64,000 nt of DNA from Microbacterium sp. oral taxon 186 str. F0373 (GCF_000411455.1 NZ_KE150457.1:2043759-2107758); one strand, 5' to 3'. Shown: positions 46,264 through 55,381, counted from the first letter of the stretch. A program made the numbers and translations. Notes: a model not told the origin generated them from the letters alone.

Positions 46264-47253
46264 ATGGTGAGCCTGACCGCGGACATGAGCCCTTTGCACC
46301 CCGACCGAAACCTGGCGATGGAATTGGTGCGCGCAACCGAGGCGGCGGCCATTCGCTCCGTGCCGTTCATCGGTCGCGGACAGAAAGAGAAGGCGGACGG
46401 GGCGGCCGTCGACGCCATGCGGGCATTCCTGACCACGGTGAACTTCGACGGCGTCATCGTCATCGGGGAGGGCGAGAAAGACAATGCCCCCATGCTCTTC
46501 AACGGTGAACACGTGGGAACGGGGCGCGGCCCCCAGTGCGACGTCGCCGTCGATCCCATCGACGGAACGTCGCTGACCGCCGAAGGCCGCAACAACGCGC
46601 TCTCCGTCCTCGCCGTCTCCGACCGCGGCTCCATGCTGGATGCGTCCAGCGTGTTCTACATGGACAAGATCGTCACGGGTCCCGCCGGAGTGGGCGTCGT
46701 GGACATTCGCCTTCCCGTCGGAGAGAACATCCGCCTGCTGGCAAAAGCGCTCGGCAAGCCGGTCGACGAGCTCGTGGTCTCGGTGCTCAACCGGCCGCGC
46801 CATGCCCGACTCATCGAGGAGATCCGCGAAGCCGGCGCCGGAACGCGGCTGATGAGCGACGGTGACGTCGCCGGCGGAATCAATGCGGCACGGCACAACG
46901 CCCGTACCGACATGTGCATCGGCATCGGAGGCAGCCCCGAAGGCGTCGCGACCACCTGCGCGATCAAGGCGCTCGGCGGCCACATTCAAGGACGTCTCTG
47001 GCCGCGCGACGACGACGAGAAGCAGCGCGGAACCGATGCGGGTCTGAAGCTCGACGGGTACGTCTACGAGGCCGACGAACTGGTCACCGGGCGCAACACG
47101 ATCTTCGTGGCCACCGGCGTCACGAACGGTGAACTCGTCGCCGGTGTTCGCCGCGACGGCGACTTCGTCTATACGGAGAGCGTCGTTCTGCGGGGGGCTT
47201 CGGGCACGCTGCGGCGCATCTCCTCGGAGCATCTCACGTCGAAGTGGCTCTGA
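46264..47253 (+). CDS. glpX: Class II fructose-1,6-bisphosphatase
   Basis: The gluconeogenic phosphatase of the GlpX type, the usual form in actinobacteria. The 329-residue protein contains VIGEGEKDNAPMLFNGE, the metal-binding AVDPIDGTSLTAEGRNNAL, LMSDGDVAGGINAA and IGIGGSPEGVATTCAIKALGG, written here as separate conserved blocks. Start ATG at 46264, likely leaderless. Together with the divergent fba it covers the two steps around fructose 1,6-bisphosphate. Confidence 0.96.
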   Translation: MVSLTADMSPLHPDRNLAMELVRATEAAAIRSVPFIGRGQKEKADGAAVDAMRAFLTTVNFDGVIVIGEGEKDNAPMLFNGEHVGTGRGPQCDVAVDPIDGTSLTAEGRNNALSVLAVSDRGSMLDASSVFYMDKIVTGPAGVGVVDIRLPVGENIRLLAKALGKPVDELVVSVLNRPRHARLIEEIREAGAGTRLMSDGDVAGGINAARHNARTDMCIGIGGSPEGVATTCAIKALGGHIQGRLWPRDDDEKQRGTDAGLKLDGYVYEADELVTGRNTIFVATGVTNGELVAGVRRDGDFVYTESVVLRGASGTLRRISSEHLTSKWL

Positions 47254-47373
47254 GCGCGGACCAGATCATCGGCGCGGCGCGCCCGGTATGGGCGACGCGA
47301 CAGCCGTACCTCTGGCACAATGGGCAACGGTGTCACCGGCGACACAGACGTTTCCACGCAGTCCGGGGGTCAC

Positions 47374-47562
47374 ATGTCCGCAGCATCCAGCAGTCCCAGA
47401 ACGGGTCAGGTGAGCGTTCCCGTGGACCCCGCACGCCGACCCGACGTGCTGTTGCGTCGCCGGATGCCGGATGGTCACCAGGTCAGTGCGTGGTGGATGA
47501 TCGGCGCGTTCGTCGCGGTCTCCCTGTCTGTCGTCGGGCTGCTCAACCTGTTTCCCGCCTGA
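47374..47562 (+). CDS. Small membrane protein, unknown function
   Basis: A 62-residue protein with a polar N-terminal half (SSSPRTGQVSVPVDPARRPD, VLLRRRMPDGHQVSAWW) and one C-terminal membrane helix (about 42-60, MIGAFVAVSLSVVGLLNLFP). GGGGGT precedes the ATG; CACAAT (47316-47321) may be the -10. No recognised family. It is convergent with rmuC, 12 nt apart. Real coding is supported by the ribosome site and an uninterrupted, well-formed membrane helix, but homologues were not checked. Confidence 0.6.
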   Translation: MSAASSSPRTGQVSVPVDPARRPDVLLRRRMPDGHQVSAWWMIGAFVAVSLSVVGLLNLFPA

Positions 47563-47574
47563 GCGCGCCTCCGT

Positions 47575-48870
47575 TCACAGCCGGTCCCTGAGCGAGCCGA
47601 GATCTGCTGCGATACCCGTTGCGGCTTCGTCGGCGTCGGCGTCGGCCGAGTCCACCATCAGCTCCGGGGCGACGAGCTTTCGCGGTGTCTTCTCGATCGA
47701 CGCGGGAGCAGCCGCGGCATCCAGCTTCGTCTCGTCGATCCCGGGGAACTTCCGTGCCGTGACGAGCACGCGCGACTCGAGTGATCCGGTGAAGCGGTTA
47801 TAGGTGTCGACCGTTCGCTCGATGGCGCGGCGGAGATCCTCGGCGTGCCCGGCAAGTCCTCCCAGCCGCTGATACAGCTCGGTTCCCAGCTCGAAGAGGC
47901 GGCGGGCCTCCGTGGAGACCTCCTGCTGGGTCCAGGTGTAGGCCACCGTCTTCAGGACGGCCCACAGGTTCACGGGAGAGGCGAGCGCCACACGCTGGCG
48001 GAACGCGTGATCGAGCAGCGTCGGATCCTCCTCGAGTGCGGTCGCGAGCAACGCCTCGTTCGGCAGGAAGCACACGACGAACTCGGGGCTCGAGTCCAGT
48101 CCCGACCAGTACGACTTCTTGGCGAGGGCGTCGACATGGGCGCGGACGGCCCGCACATGACGTTGGAGCAGACCCGCACGACGGGTGGCCTCCTCGCCGG
48201 TCGCGGTGATCGCAATCGCCGAGGCTTCGATGTACGCATCGAGAGGCACCTTGGCGTCGACCGCCAGCGACATTCCGCCCGGCAGGCGAACGATCATGTC
48301 GGGTCTGCCATCGCCGGCGTGGGAGGTCACCGACGTCTGCAGATCGAAGTCGACGTAGCGGGTCAGCCCCGCTGATTCGACCACGCGCCGCAACTGCGTC
48401 TCGCCCCAGACGCCGCGTGTCACGTTGGAACGCAGGGCGCCCGCGAGGGACTCGGTGGTCGCCCGGAGCGCCTCATCGCTGGCGCGGGCCGCGCGCAGCT
48501 GCTCGACGAGAGAGCCGTACTGACTCTGGCGATCGCGTTCGAGGTCGGTCACCTTCTGCTGCATCGTCTGCAGGGACTCCTGCACCGGCGCCAGCGCGCG
48601 AAGGACCAGTTGATCGCGGCGTTCACGTTCCTGCTGCGCGCTGAGGTCAGCACGGGCCTGAGCGCCGAGATCCCGGGTGAGCGTGCGCTCATGCTCGAGC
48701 TGCACGTTCAGGGCGCGAGCGGAGGTCTCCGCGGCAGCCAGCCGTGCCGCCAGATCTGCGTTCTCGCGCGCGGTGCGCTCTGCGGCGCGCGCGCCGGCGG
48801 TGATCCAACCTCCGACGGCGCCGGCGATCAGGCAGAGAACTCCGACGACGATGACGATGAAGGCGTCCAT
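47575..48870 (-). CDS. rmuC: RmuC-family DNA recombination protein
   Basis: A 431-residue protein: an N-terminal membrane anchor (3-25), a long coiled coil (about 30-130, rich in Glu/Arg/Gln), and the RmuC nuclease-like domain (about 140-400) with RGVWGETQLRRVVESAGL, MIVRLPGG..LAVDAKVPLDAY, VCFLPNEALL and LWAVLKTVAYTW. RmuC limits inversion recombination at short repeats in E. coli and has a restriction-endonuclease-like fold. The start is the ATG at 48870, with a possible leaderless promoter CACTGT 6 nt upstream; the longer frame is not needed. Confidence 0.93.
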   Translation of the reverse strand: MDAFIVIVVGVLCLIAGAVGGWITAGARAAERTARENADLAARLAAAETSARALNVQLEHERTLTRDLGAQARADLSAQQERERRDQLVLRALAPVQESLQTMQQKVTDLERDRQSQYGSLVEQLRAARASDEALRATTESLAGALRSNVTRGVWGETQLRRVVESAGLTRYVDFDLQTSVTSHAGDGRPDMIVRLPGGMSLAVDAKVPLDAYIEASAIAITATGEEATRRAGLLQRHVRAVRAHVDALAKKSYWSGLDSSPEFVVCFLPNEALLATALEEDPTLLDHAFRQRVALASPVNLWAVLKTVAYTWTQQEVSTEARRLFELGTELYQRLGGLAGHAEDLRRAIERTVDTYNRFTGSLESRVLVTARKFPGIDETKLDAAAAPASIEKTPRKLVAPELMVDSADADADEAATGIAADLGSLRDRL

Positions 48871-48937
48871 GACTCCACAGTGGCGCACCCCTCCGACATC
48901 GACGGGCGCCGCGCGGTGAGTCCGCGTGAGGGGCCGT

Positions 48938-49543
48938 TCAGCCGACCGGGCCGGCGACGGGTGTGAGCCGACCGCTGCCGGCGAGGCGGGGGACGCGCAC
49001 GCCGAGCAGCATGGCGAGTTCGACGACGTCGTGCACACCGGCACGGGCCGCCGCGTCGATCATGATGTGCGCGCAGGCGAGCGCGTCGGACGCGGCGTCA
49101 TGGTGGGCGAAGTCGAGGAAGCCCGCAGCAGCGGCTACCGAGGGCAGTCGATACGAGGCGAGGTCGTAGGTCTTGCGGGCGATCTGCAGGCTGCACAGGT
49201 AGCGGTACGACGGACACGCGGCATCCGTCGCCTCGCAGGCGCGTCGCAGGACGCTCATGTCGAAACCGGCGTTGTGCGCCACGACGACATCGTCACCGAT
49301 GAAGGCGTCGAGGGCGGTGAGCTGGTCGACCCACGCCGGCGCATCGACGACATCCTCGGGATGGATGCCGTGGATGCCGATGTTCAGCTCGAAGAACCGG
49401 TCGTGGCCGGGCGGGGGCTTGATGAGCCAGCCCGCCGTCTCGACGACACGACCATCGCGGACACGCGTGAGACCGACGGCGCACGCCGAGGCGCTCGAAG
49501 AGTTCGCCGTCTCGAAGTCGATCGCGGTGAAGTCCAAGGCCAC
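48938..49543 (-). CDS. DEDDh-type 3'-5' exonuclease (DNA polymerase III epsilon-like)
   Basis: A 201-residue exonuclease domain. Exo I is DFTAIDFETANSS (catalytic Asp/Glu near residue 7-9), Exo II is VVVAHNAGFDMSVL and Exo III is FAHHDAASDALACAHI, giving the DEDDh set. Stand-alone members act in proofreading or RNA/DNA end trimming; exact role unassigned. The GTG at 49543 places Exo I near the N-terminus as usual; the upstream extension is Arg/Pro-rich shadow sequence. Confidence 0.88.
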   Translation of the reverse strand: MALDFTAIDFETANSSSASACAVGLTRVRDGRVVETAGWLIKPPPGHDRFFELNIGIHGIHPEDVVDAPAWVDQLTALDAFIGDDVVVAHNAGFDMSVLRRACEATDAACPSYRYLCSLQIARKTYDLASYRLPSVAAAAGFLDFAHHDAASDALACAHIMIDAAARAGVHDVVELAMLLGVRVPRLAGSGRLTPVAGPVG

Positions 49544-49668
49544 AGCTCTACTGTGCGCGTCGATGCCCCGCGGCGGCGGCAGGCGCGCCGCGGGGCGCAC
49601 GTGGCCCCGACGTGCCGAGCGGGGAGCGAACCTGCTGCGCTCGCTCCCCGCCGGTCGTTGCGGCCGGA

Positions 49669-50736
49669 TCAGTACCGCATGACGATGCGACCGTCGATCT
49701 GGCCCTTCTCCATCCGCTCGAAGATGTCGTTGACGTCCTCGAGGTTCTCCACGTGCACGGTCGGGTGGATCTGACCGCGCGCGTAGAAGTCGAGCGCCTC
49801 GATCATGTCCTGCCGGGTTCCGACGATCGAGCCGCGGATCGTGATCGCGCGCAGCACGATGTCGAAGATGTCGGCGTCGAAGGTCCCGGGCGGCAGACCG
49901 TTGAAGACGATCGTGGCTCCCCGCCGCACGACGCTGAGCGCCTGGTCGAAGGCTCTAGGGTGCACCGCGGTGACGAGGACGCCGTGCGTTCCTCCCGTGT
50001 GCTCGGAGATCGCGGCGCCGGGATCGGTCTGCGCGGCGTTGACCGTGACCTCTGCGCCGTGGCGGCGAGCGAGTTCCAGCTTGGCGTCGTCGACATCCAC
50101 GGCAGCCACGCGCATGCCCATCGCCCGTGCGTACTGCACCGCGATGTGACCGAGCCCGCCGATGCCCGAGATGGTCACCCACTCGCCCGGTCGCACGCCG
50201 GTCATCTTCAACCCCTTGTACACCGTGACCCCGGCGCAGAGGATCGGGGCGACCTCGACCGGGTCGGCGCCGTCGGGGATCCGCGCGGCGTACTTCTCAT
50301 CAACGAGCATGAACTCGCCGAAGCTCCCGTCCATCGAGTATCCGCCGTTCTGCTGCGCCGGGCACAGCGTCTCCCATCCGGTGCGGCAGTACTCGCACGT
50401 TCCGCACGCCGACCACAGCCAGGCATTGCCGACCTTCTGGCCGACGGTGAGCGTCGTCACGCCGGGGCCGAGCGCGACGACCTCGCCGTAGCCTTCGTGT
50501 CCGGGGATGAGATCGGCCTTCGGGGCGACCGGCCAATCGCCGCGCGCCGCGTGAAGGTCGGTGTGGCAGACGCCGCTGGTGATCACGCGCACGAGTGCCT
50601 GGCCGGGGCCGGGGCGCGGGACCGGCACGTCGGAGACGATCAGCGGCTCGCCGGGCGCGGTAACCACCGCGGCGCGCATGGTCGTGGCGATCGCCTCGGT
50701 CGCGGCGGCAGCAGGGGTGTCGGTCAGAGTCGTCAT
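49669..50736 (-). CDS. adhP: Zinc-dependent alcohol dehydrogenase (AdhP type)
   Basis: A 355-residue medium-chain dehydrogenase. Catalytic zinc ligands Cys and His are in SGVCHTDLHAARGDWP and LIPGHEGYGEV, the four structural-zinc cysteines in SACGTCEYCRTGWETLC, and the NAD-binding motif is ISGIGGLGHIAVQYA. It oxidises primary alcohols such as ethanol. The ATG at 50736 has GAGGAAG at 8-nt spacing; an ATG at 50742 is the alternative. The upstream region has phased repeats and an inverted repeat shared with the divergent methyltransferase gene. Confidence 0.94.
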   Translation of the reverse strand: MTTLTDTPAAAATEAIATTMRAAVVTAPGEPLIVSDVPVPRPGPGQALVRVITSGVCHTDLHAARGDWPVAPKADLIPGHEGYGEVVALGPGVTTLTVGQKVGNAWLWSACGTCEYCRTGWETLCPAQQNGGYSMDGSFGEFMLVDEKYAARIPDGADPVEVAPILCAGVTVYKGLKMTGVRPGEWVTISGIGGLGHIAVQYARAMGMRVAAVDVDDAKLELARRHGAEVTVNAAQTDPGAAISEHTGGTHGVLVTAVHPRAFDQALSVVRRGATIVFNGLPPGTFDADIFDIVLRAITIRGSIVGTRQDMIEALDFYARGQIHPTVHVENLEDVNDIFERMEKGQIDGRIVMRY

Positions 50737-50776
50737 TGACATCACTTCCTCTCGGCGGAGCCGTTCCGCCCGATGT

Positions 50777-50823
50777 CTCGACGGTAGGAACGTCGAGGTT
50801 GCAAGAGGTTGCAGGCGTAGGGT
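50777..50823. promoter_or_regulatory. Divergent control region, adhP / methyltransferase
   Basis: CTCGACG (50777-50783) and CGTCGAG (50791-50797) form a 7+7+7 inverted repeat. Overlapping its end are two 9-bp direct repeats GAGGTTGCA at 50795-50803 and 50805-50813, exactly 10 bp apart, one helical turn. TAGGGT (50818-50823) is the methyltransferase -10, 6 nt before its ATG. The arrangement suggests regulator binding between the two genes. Confidence 0.5.
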
Positions 50824-50829
50824 CGCCCC

Positions 50830-51579
50830 ATGGCGACACGCGACGAGATGGCGCTCAGCTTCGGCTCGGCGGCGGGGGAGTACCAGACGGGCCGGCCGTC
50901 GTACCCGGCGGCGGCCGTGGAGTGGTTGTTGGCTCCCGCCGGTGAACATCCGCGCGTTGCGGATGTCGGGGCGGGTACCGGAAAGCTCACCGCCGCGCTG
51001 CTCGATGCGGGGGCCGACGTGATCGCCGTGGAACCGGATGCCGCGATGCTCGCCACCCTGAGAGAGGCCCTTCCGGCCGTGGAGACGCTGATCGGCGCCG
51101 CGGAACGCATGAACCTTCCCGATGAGAGCGTCGACGCCGTCGTCTTGGGTCAGGCGTGGCACTGGGTCGATGTGGTCGCGGCATCCGCCGAGGTGGGACG
51201 CGTCCTGAAGCCCGGCGGCGTCCTCGGTCTGGTCTGGAACATCCGCGACGTGAGCACGCCGTGGGTGGTCCGCCTCGGCGCCATCATGAAGGGCAGTCAC
51301 GCTGAAGAGCTTCTGTCCGGCGCGGGGCCGGCCGTCGCCGCACCCTTCGGCGCGCTCGAGCATGAGAGCTGGCGATGGTCGCGACGACTGACGCGGTCAG
51401 AGCTCGCGGCCATGGTGCGCTCGCGCAGCTACGTCATCACCGCCACGCCGTCGGAGCGGGACCGCATCCTCGCCGAGGTCGAGGAGCTCTTCGCCGCGTC
51501 GTGTCACCGGGGTGAGGACGGGGTCGAGATCATCGATCTGCCGTATCGCACCGAGGCGTTCCGCAGCATCCGCCGATGA
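50830..51579 (+). CDS. Class I SAM-dependent methyltransferase
   Basis: A 249-residue Methyltransf_11-type enzyme. The SAM-binding motif is PRVADVGAGTGKLTAAL, the acidic residue after strand 2 is in VIAVEPDAAMLATLRE, and motif region VDAVVLGQAWHWVD followed by GRVLKPGGVLGLVWN is typical of this broad family. Small-molecule substrate unknown. The ATG at 50830 is 6 nt after TAGGGT, so probably leaderless. Divergent from adhP, convergent with the ABC operon. Confidence 0.88.
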   Translation: MATRDEMALSFGSAAGEYQTGRPSYPAAAVEWLLAPAGEHPRVADVGAGTGKLTAALLDAGADVIAVEPDAAMLATLREALPAVETLIGAAERMNLPDESVDAVVLGQAWHWVDVVAASAEVGRVLKPGGVLGLVWNIRDVSTPWVVRLGAIMKGSHAEELLSGAGPAVAAPFGALEHESWRWSRRLTRSELAAMVRSRSYVITATPSERDRILAEVEELFAASCHRGEDGVEIIDLPYRTEAFRSIRR

Positions 51580-51603
51580 GCGAGCGGACGCCGCGCCGAG
51601 GTG

Positions 51604-52650
51604 TCAGGCCGCGTAGACGACGGTGCCGCCGTCGACGGTGATCCGGACGTCGTCGCCGACGGCGGGCAGCGGCGAGCCGACGGCGCGCAGCGGCACGCCG
51701 ACCGTGGTGCCGTCGGCGCAGGCGATCGTGGCGGTGGCTGTCGCGCCCACGACCGCGATGGCGATCACACGGGCAGGCGCCGCCCCGGCATCCGTCGTCA
51801 GTCTGAGTTGAGTCGGGCGCACCATGGCGACGACCATCGATGAGCCGTCGGAGAAGTCGGCATCCACGGTGAGCGTGCCGAGGGGGCAGCGGAACCCACC
51901 GGTCGCGGTCTTCGCGCCCGCGAGCAGGACCGTGTCGCCGAGCAGACGCGCCACGGATGCCGAGACAGGACGCGAGAACACGTCCGCGCAGACACCGGCC
52001 TGCTGCAGCCGTCGGTCGTCGAGGACGGCGACGGAGTGCCCGAAGGCGAGTGCTTCTTCGGGGTCGTGGGTCACGAGGACGCTCGTCACCTGCGCCCGCG
52101 TCAGCGCATCGACGACCTGTGTGCGCACCTGCGCGCGCAGTTCGGTGTCGAGCGCGCTGAAAGGCTCGTCGAGCAGAAGCACCCGCGGGTGCGGGGCGAG
52201 AGCGCGAGCGAGAGAGACGCGCTGCTGCTGACCCCCGGAGATCTCGTGGGGATAGCGGTCGAGGAGTTCGGGCTCGATACCGGCGAGCGCTGCAGCGGCC
52301 GCGACGGCACCGGCGCGCTCTCGGCTCGCTGAGCCGCGGAGGCCGAAGGCGATGTTGCGTCGTGCGGTGAGGTGCGGGAAGAGGGCGCCGTCCTGTGCGA
52401 CGTAGCCGATCCGTCGCCGATGCGGGGCCAGGTGGCGTGTCGCCGTGGCGGCGACCTCGTCGCCCAGACGGATCTCACCGGCCGCGATGCGCTCGAACCC
52501 GGCGATCGCGCGCAGCAGTGTGGACTTGCCGCTTCCCGACGGGCCCACGATCGCGAGTCGCTCCCCGTCGGGGACGGACAGGTGCACGCCGGCGAGCACG
52601 AGATCCCCGCCGAGGCGCACACCGGCATCCGTGACGGTCAACGAGGTCAT
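51604..52650 (-). CDS. fbpC: Fe(III) ABC transporter ATP-binding protein (FbpC-like)
   Basis: A 348-residue ABC ATPase: Walker A GPSGSGKSTL (about residues 36-45), Q-loop YVAQDGALFPHL, signature SGGQQQRVSLARAL, Walker B LLLDEPFSALD and the switch His in VTHDPEEALAFG. A C-terminal TOBE-like regulatory domain (about 240-348) follows. The Q-loop text and TOBE tail match iron/thiamine/molybdate importer ATPases; the neighbouring FbpA-type binding protein and iron box favour ferric iron. The ATG overlaps the permease stop by 4 nt. Last gene of a three-gene operon. Confidence 0.9.
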   Translation of the reverse strand: MTSLTVTDAGVRLGGDLVLAGVHLSVPDGERLAIVGPSGSGKSTLLRAIAGFERIAAGEIRLGDEVAATATRHLAPHRRRIGYVAQDGALFPHLTARRNIAFGLRGSASRERAGAVAAAAALAGIEPELLDRYPHEISGGQQQRVSLARALAPHPRVLLLDEPFSALDTELRAQVRTQVVDALTRAQVTSVLVTHDPEEALAFGHSVAVLDDRRLQQAGVCADVFSRPVSASVARLLGDTVLLAGAKTATGGFRCPLGTLTVDADFSDGSSMVVAMVRPTQLRLTTDAGAAPARVIAIAVVGATATATIACADGTTVGVPLRAVGSPLPAVGDDVRITVDGGTVVYAA

Positions 52651-54161
52651 CGATCGCTCCGCCGTCGGGCATCGGCGAGAAGGAGGGCTACGCTCGGGAC
52701 CGACAGCACGATGAGCATGATCGCATACGGGGCACCGGCGACGAAGTCGGCGTTCGAGGTCTCCGACCAGAACTGGGTGGCGAGGGTGCGCGTTCCGCTG
52801 GGTGCCAGCAGGAGGGTCGCCGTCAGCTCGTTCGCGCAGCCGAGGCCCACGAGGGCCAACGCCGCACCGAACGACGATGCCATCAGCGGCGCCGTCACCT
52901 CGACCGTCGCCGCGAACCGGGTCCGGCCGAGGGTCTGCGCTGCTTCCTCGAGGCGCGGGGGCACCTGCGCCAAGCCGCTGCGGAGGCTCACCAGTGCACG
53001 GGGGAGGAACACGATGACGTAGGCCGCGATGACGGTTGCGGGGGTCTGGTACAGCCCGGGAACGACGCGAAGAGTCACCGTGACCAGCGCGAGCGCGACG
53101 ATGATCGTCGGCAGGCTGCTGGCGAGGTACATCGCGCCCTCGATGCCGCGGGCGAGGCGGCTGGGGTGCCGCACGCTCAACCAGGCGCAGGGGAGGGCGA
53201 CGACGGTCGCGGCGAGCGCTCCGCCGCCCGACAGCAGAAGGGTCTGGGTGAGTGCCGGCAGCAGATGGATGCTCTGCCAGCCCTCGGGGCGCAGCGCCCA
53301 CCGCAGCAGGCTCGCGCCGGGAATGCCGACGGCGAGGATCAGGATGCCGCTGAGCACCGCCGTGACGGGGATCGCCGCCCGACCCAGCCGGCAGGGGACG
53401 GCGGGCCGCGCGGCGCCGCGTCCGATCCGCGCGTACCGCAGCCGACCGCGAGCGCTCGCTTCACCGACGAGCAGCACGAGGCAGAGGGCCGCGAGGACGA
53501 CGCCGAGCGCGTTGGCTGCGGGGCCGGCGAAGCTGGACTGGAACTGGCTGACGATCGCCGTCGTGAAGGTGTCGAAGCGCAGCAGTGCGAAGGCGCCGTA
53601 CTCTGCGAGCAGGTGAAGCGCGACGACGAGTCCGCCGCCGAGAATCGCCACGCGCAGTTGGGGGAGGACCACCCGCCAGAAGGTTGCGAGGGGACTGAGC
53701 CCGAGCGAGCGCGCCGACTCCTCGAGCGCCGGATCGAGGCGTCGCAGCGTGGCCAGGGCCGGGAGGTAGACGAGCGGATAGTAGGCGCCGACGGCGATCA
53801 GCACTCCACCGCCGAGTCCCTGAAGAGAGGGCACGGCGGAGATCCAGCCGTATCCGCTGACGAAGGCGGGCATCGCCAACGGGGAGGCGAGCGCGATCGC
53901 CCAGATCTTCCGGCCGGGCAGGGCCGTGCGTTCCACGGCCCAGGCCGCGCCGACGCCCACCGCGACGCACAGCGGCACGGCGAGAACGAGCAGACCGAGG
54001 GTGTTGGCGAGCAGCTCGCCGACCCGGGGGCGGAACACCTGGGCGCTCAGCTGCGACCAGCCCTCCGAGATGGCGACCCACACGACGAAGCCGACGGGGA
54101 CGAGCAGCAGCGCCGCCGCGACGACGGCGAGCGCCAGCAGCGGCACCGGCGTGGTGAGCAC
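52647..54161 (-). CDS. fbpB: Fe(III) ABC transporter permease, two fused halves (FbpB-like)
   Basis: A 504-residue permease with about 12 membrane segments in two homologous halves. Each half has an EAA-type coupling loop: ALEESARSLGLSPLATFWRVVLP in the first (given here as part of the conserved pattern ARSLG) and RLEEAAQTLGRTRF in the second. Fused double permeases are typical of FbpB/SfuB ferric importers. The start is GTG at 54161, 53 nt after the binding-protein stop. Overlaps the ATPase gene by 4 nt. Confidence 0.9.
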   Translation of the reverse strand: MLTTPVPLLALAVVAAALLLVPVGFVVWVAISEGWSQLSAQVFRPRVGELLANTLGLLVLAVPLCVAVGVGAAWAVERTALPGRKIWAIALASPLAMPAFVSGYGWISAVPSLQGLGGGVLIAVGAYYPLVYLPALATLRRLDPALEESARSLGLSPLATFWRVVLPQLRVAILGGGLVVALHLLAEYGAFALLRFDTFTTAIVSQFQSSFAGPAANALGVVLAALCLVLLVGEASARGRLRYARIGRGAARPAVPCRLGRAAIPVTAVLSGILILAVGIPGASLLRWALRPEGWQSIHLLPALTQTLLLSGGGALAATVVALPCAWLSVRHPSRLARGIEGAMYLASSLPTIIVALALVTVTLRVVPGLYQTPATVIAAYVIVFLPRALVSLRSGLAQVPPRLEEAAQTLGRTRFAATVEVTAPLMASSFGAALALVGLGCANELTATLLLAPSGTRTLATQFWSETSNADFVAGAPYAIMLIVLSVPSVALLLADARRRSDR

Positions 54162-54214
54162 GCGGTGCCGCTGCGCGGGTGGGCTGACCGCAGGGCGGTC
54201 GGCGGTGGCGAGGC

Positions 54215-55273
54215 TCAGATCAGCCCCGCGGCCGTCATGAGGTCGGTGACCTTCTTGCTGTTCAGCGTCGAGGGGTCGATCGCCGGCGGCTGCAGAGAGC
54301 TCAGCGGCGGCAGGGCCGGGTTGGAGGCGACGTCGCTGCCGATCGCATACTCGAAGCTCGTGCCGTCGCGGAGAACCTGCTGTCCGTCCGGGCCGGTGAT
54401 GAAGGCGAGGAACCGCTGCGCGGCGGCGGCGTTCTTGCTCGAGGCGAGCACGCCTCCGCCCGACACGCTGACGAACGCCCCCGGGTCCTGGGCGCCGAAG
54501 TAGGCCAGTTTCGTGTTGGCGCTGTTCTCCTTCGTCTTGGCCTGATCGATGAACCAGTAGTAGTGGTAGATAACGCCGAGCGGGATCTCACCGGCGTTGA
54601 CGGCCTTCATGACGGTGCTGTTGCCCTTGTACGCAGAGACGTTCTCTTTCATGGCGGTGAGCCACGCGGCCGTCGCGTCCTCGCCCTTCTCCTGCAGGAT
54701 GGCGGAGACGATCGCCTGGAAGTCCGCTCCGGTGGGCGACGCCGCCCACCGTCCCTTCCACTCCGGCTTCTGCAAGTCCATGATCGATGTCGGCAGCTGG
54801 TCTGAGGAGATGAGTGACGGGTTGTAGACCATCACCGTCGACCGTGCTGCGATCCCTGTCCAATCGCCACTCGCGGGGCGGTACTGCGTGGGGACGTTTG
54901 CCAGCGTCGCGGCGTCGACCGGGGCGAGCAGACCCGCGTTCTCGACGAGGGACATGGCGGGGGAGTTCTCGGTGAGGAAGACGTCGGCCGGTGAGGCGGA
55001 GCCCTCCTGAACGATCTGGTTTCCGAGCTCGGAGTCGCTGCCGTTGCGCAGTACCACCTCGATACCGGTCTTCTTCGTGAAGGCGTCCGCCCACGCTTGG
55101 GTGAGTTCTTCGTGCTGCGCGTTGTAGACGGTGATCGACGTGCCGCTAAGGCTGGACGAATCCGTGGAGGAGGATGCGCCGGGCGCGGTGGAGCCCGCGC
55201 AGGCGGACAGCCCCAGCGCGGCGATGACGAGAACGGATGCCGCCGCGAGACGGCGAGGGAAAGACACAGGCAT
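54215..55273 (-). CDS. fbpA: Fe(III) ABC transporter substrate-binding lipoprotein (FbpA-like)
   Basis: A 352-residue binding protein with a lipoprotein signal peptide ending LGLSAC (lipobox, Cys about 25), then a Ser/Thr linker. The mature part begins ITVYNAQHEELTQAWADAF, characteristic of FbpA-type iron-binding proteins, and includes ADVFLTENSPAMS and two neighbouring tyrosines in VIYHYYWFID, which could act as the ferric-binding Tyr pair. First gene of fbpABC. A DtxR/IdeR-like box lies 22 nt upstream of the ATG. Confidence 0.9.
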   Translation of the reverse strand: MPVSFPRRLAAASVLVIAALGLSACAGSTAPGASSSTDSSSLSGTSITVYNAQHEELTQAWADAFTKKTGIEVVLRNGSDSELGNQIVQEGSASPADVFLTENSPAMSLVENAGLLAPVDAATLANVPTQYRPASGDWTGIAARSTVMVYNPSLISSDQLPTSIMDLQKPEWKGRWAASPTGADFQAIVSAILQEKGEDATAAWLTAMKENVSAYKGNSTVMKAVNAGEIPLGVIYHYYWFIDQAKTKENSANTKLAYFGAQDPGAFVSVSGGGVLASSKNAAAAQRFLAFITGPDGQQVLRDGTSFEYAIGSDVASNPALPPLSSLQPPAIDPSTLNSKKVTDLMTAAGLI

Positions 55274-55294
55274 AACGGCACTCTCTTTTGAAGA

Positions 55295-55313
55295 TAGGTA
55301 ACCCTTACTTTAG
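55295..55313 (-). promoter_or_regulatory. DtxR/IdeR-like iron box upstream of fbpABC
   Basis: ATAGGTAACCCTTACTTTA matches the 19-bp IdeR/DtxR consensus (TTAGGTTAGSCTAACCTAA) at 13 positions, including the AGGT...C.TT core halves. Its place 22 nt before fbpA, in an AT-rich gap between divergent fbpA and ychF, is where a Fe(II)-dependent repressor would bind the promoter. Confidence 0.65.
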
Positions 55314-55375
55314 TCGCGGGTCGGATGTGGTGACGAACCAGGGCGGCGCGGGAGAGGAGGGTGTGCTCACCCCCG

Positions 55376-55381
55376 TAGACT
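55376..55381 (+). promoter_or_regulatory. -10 box of a probable leaderless promoter (ychF)
   Basis: TAGACT is followed by 8 nt and the GTG at 55390. Confidence 0.55.
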
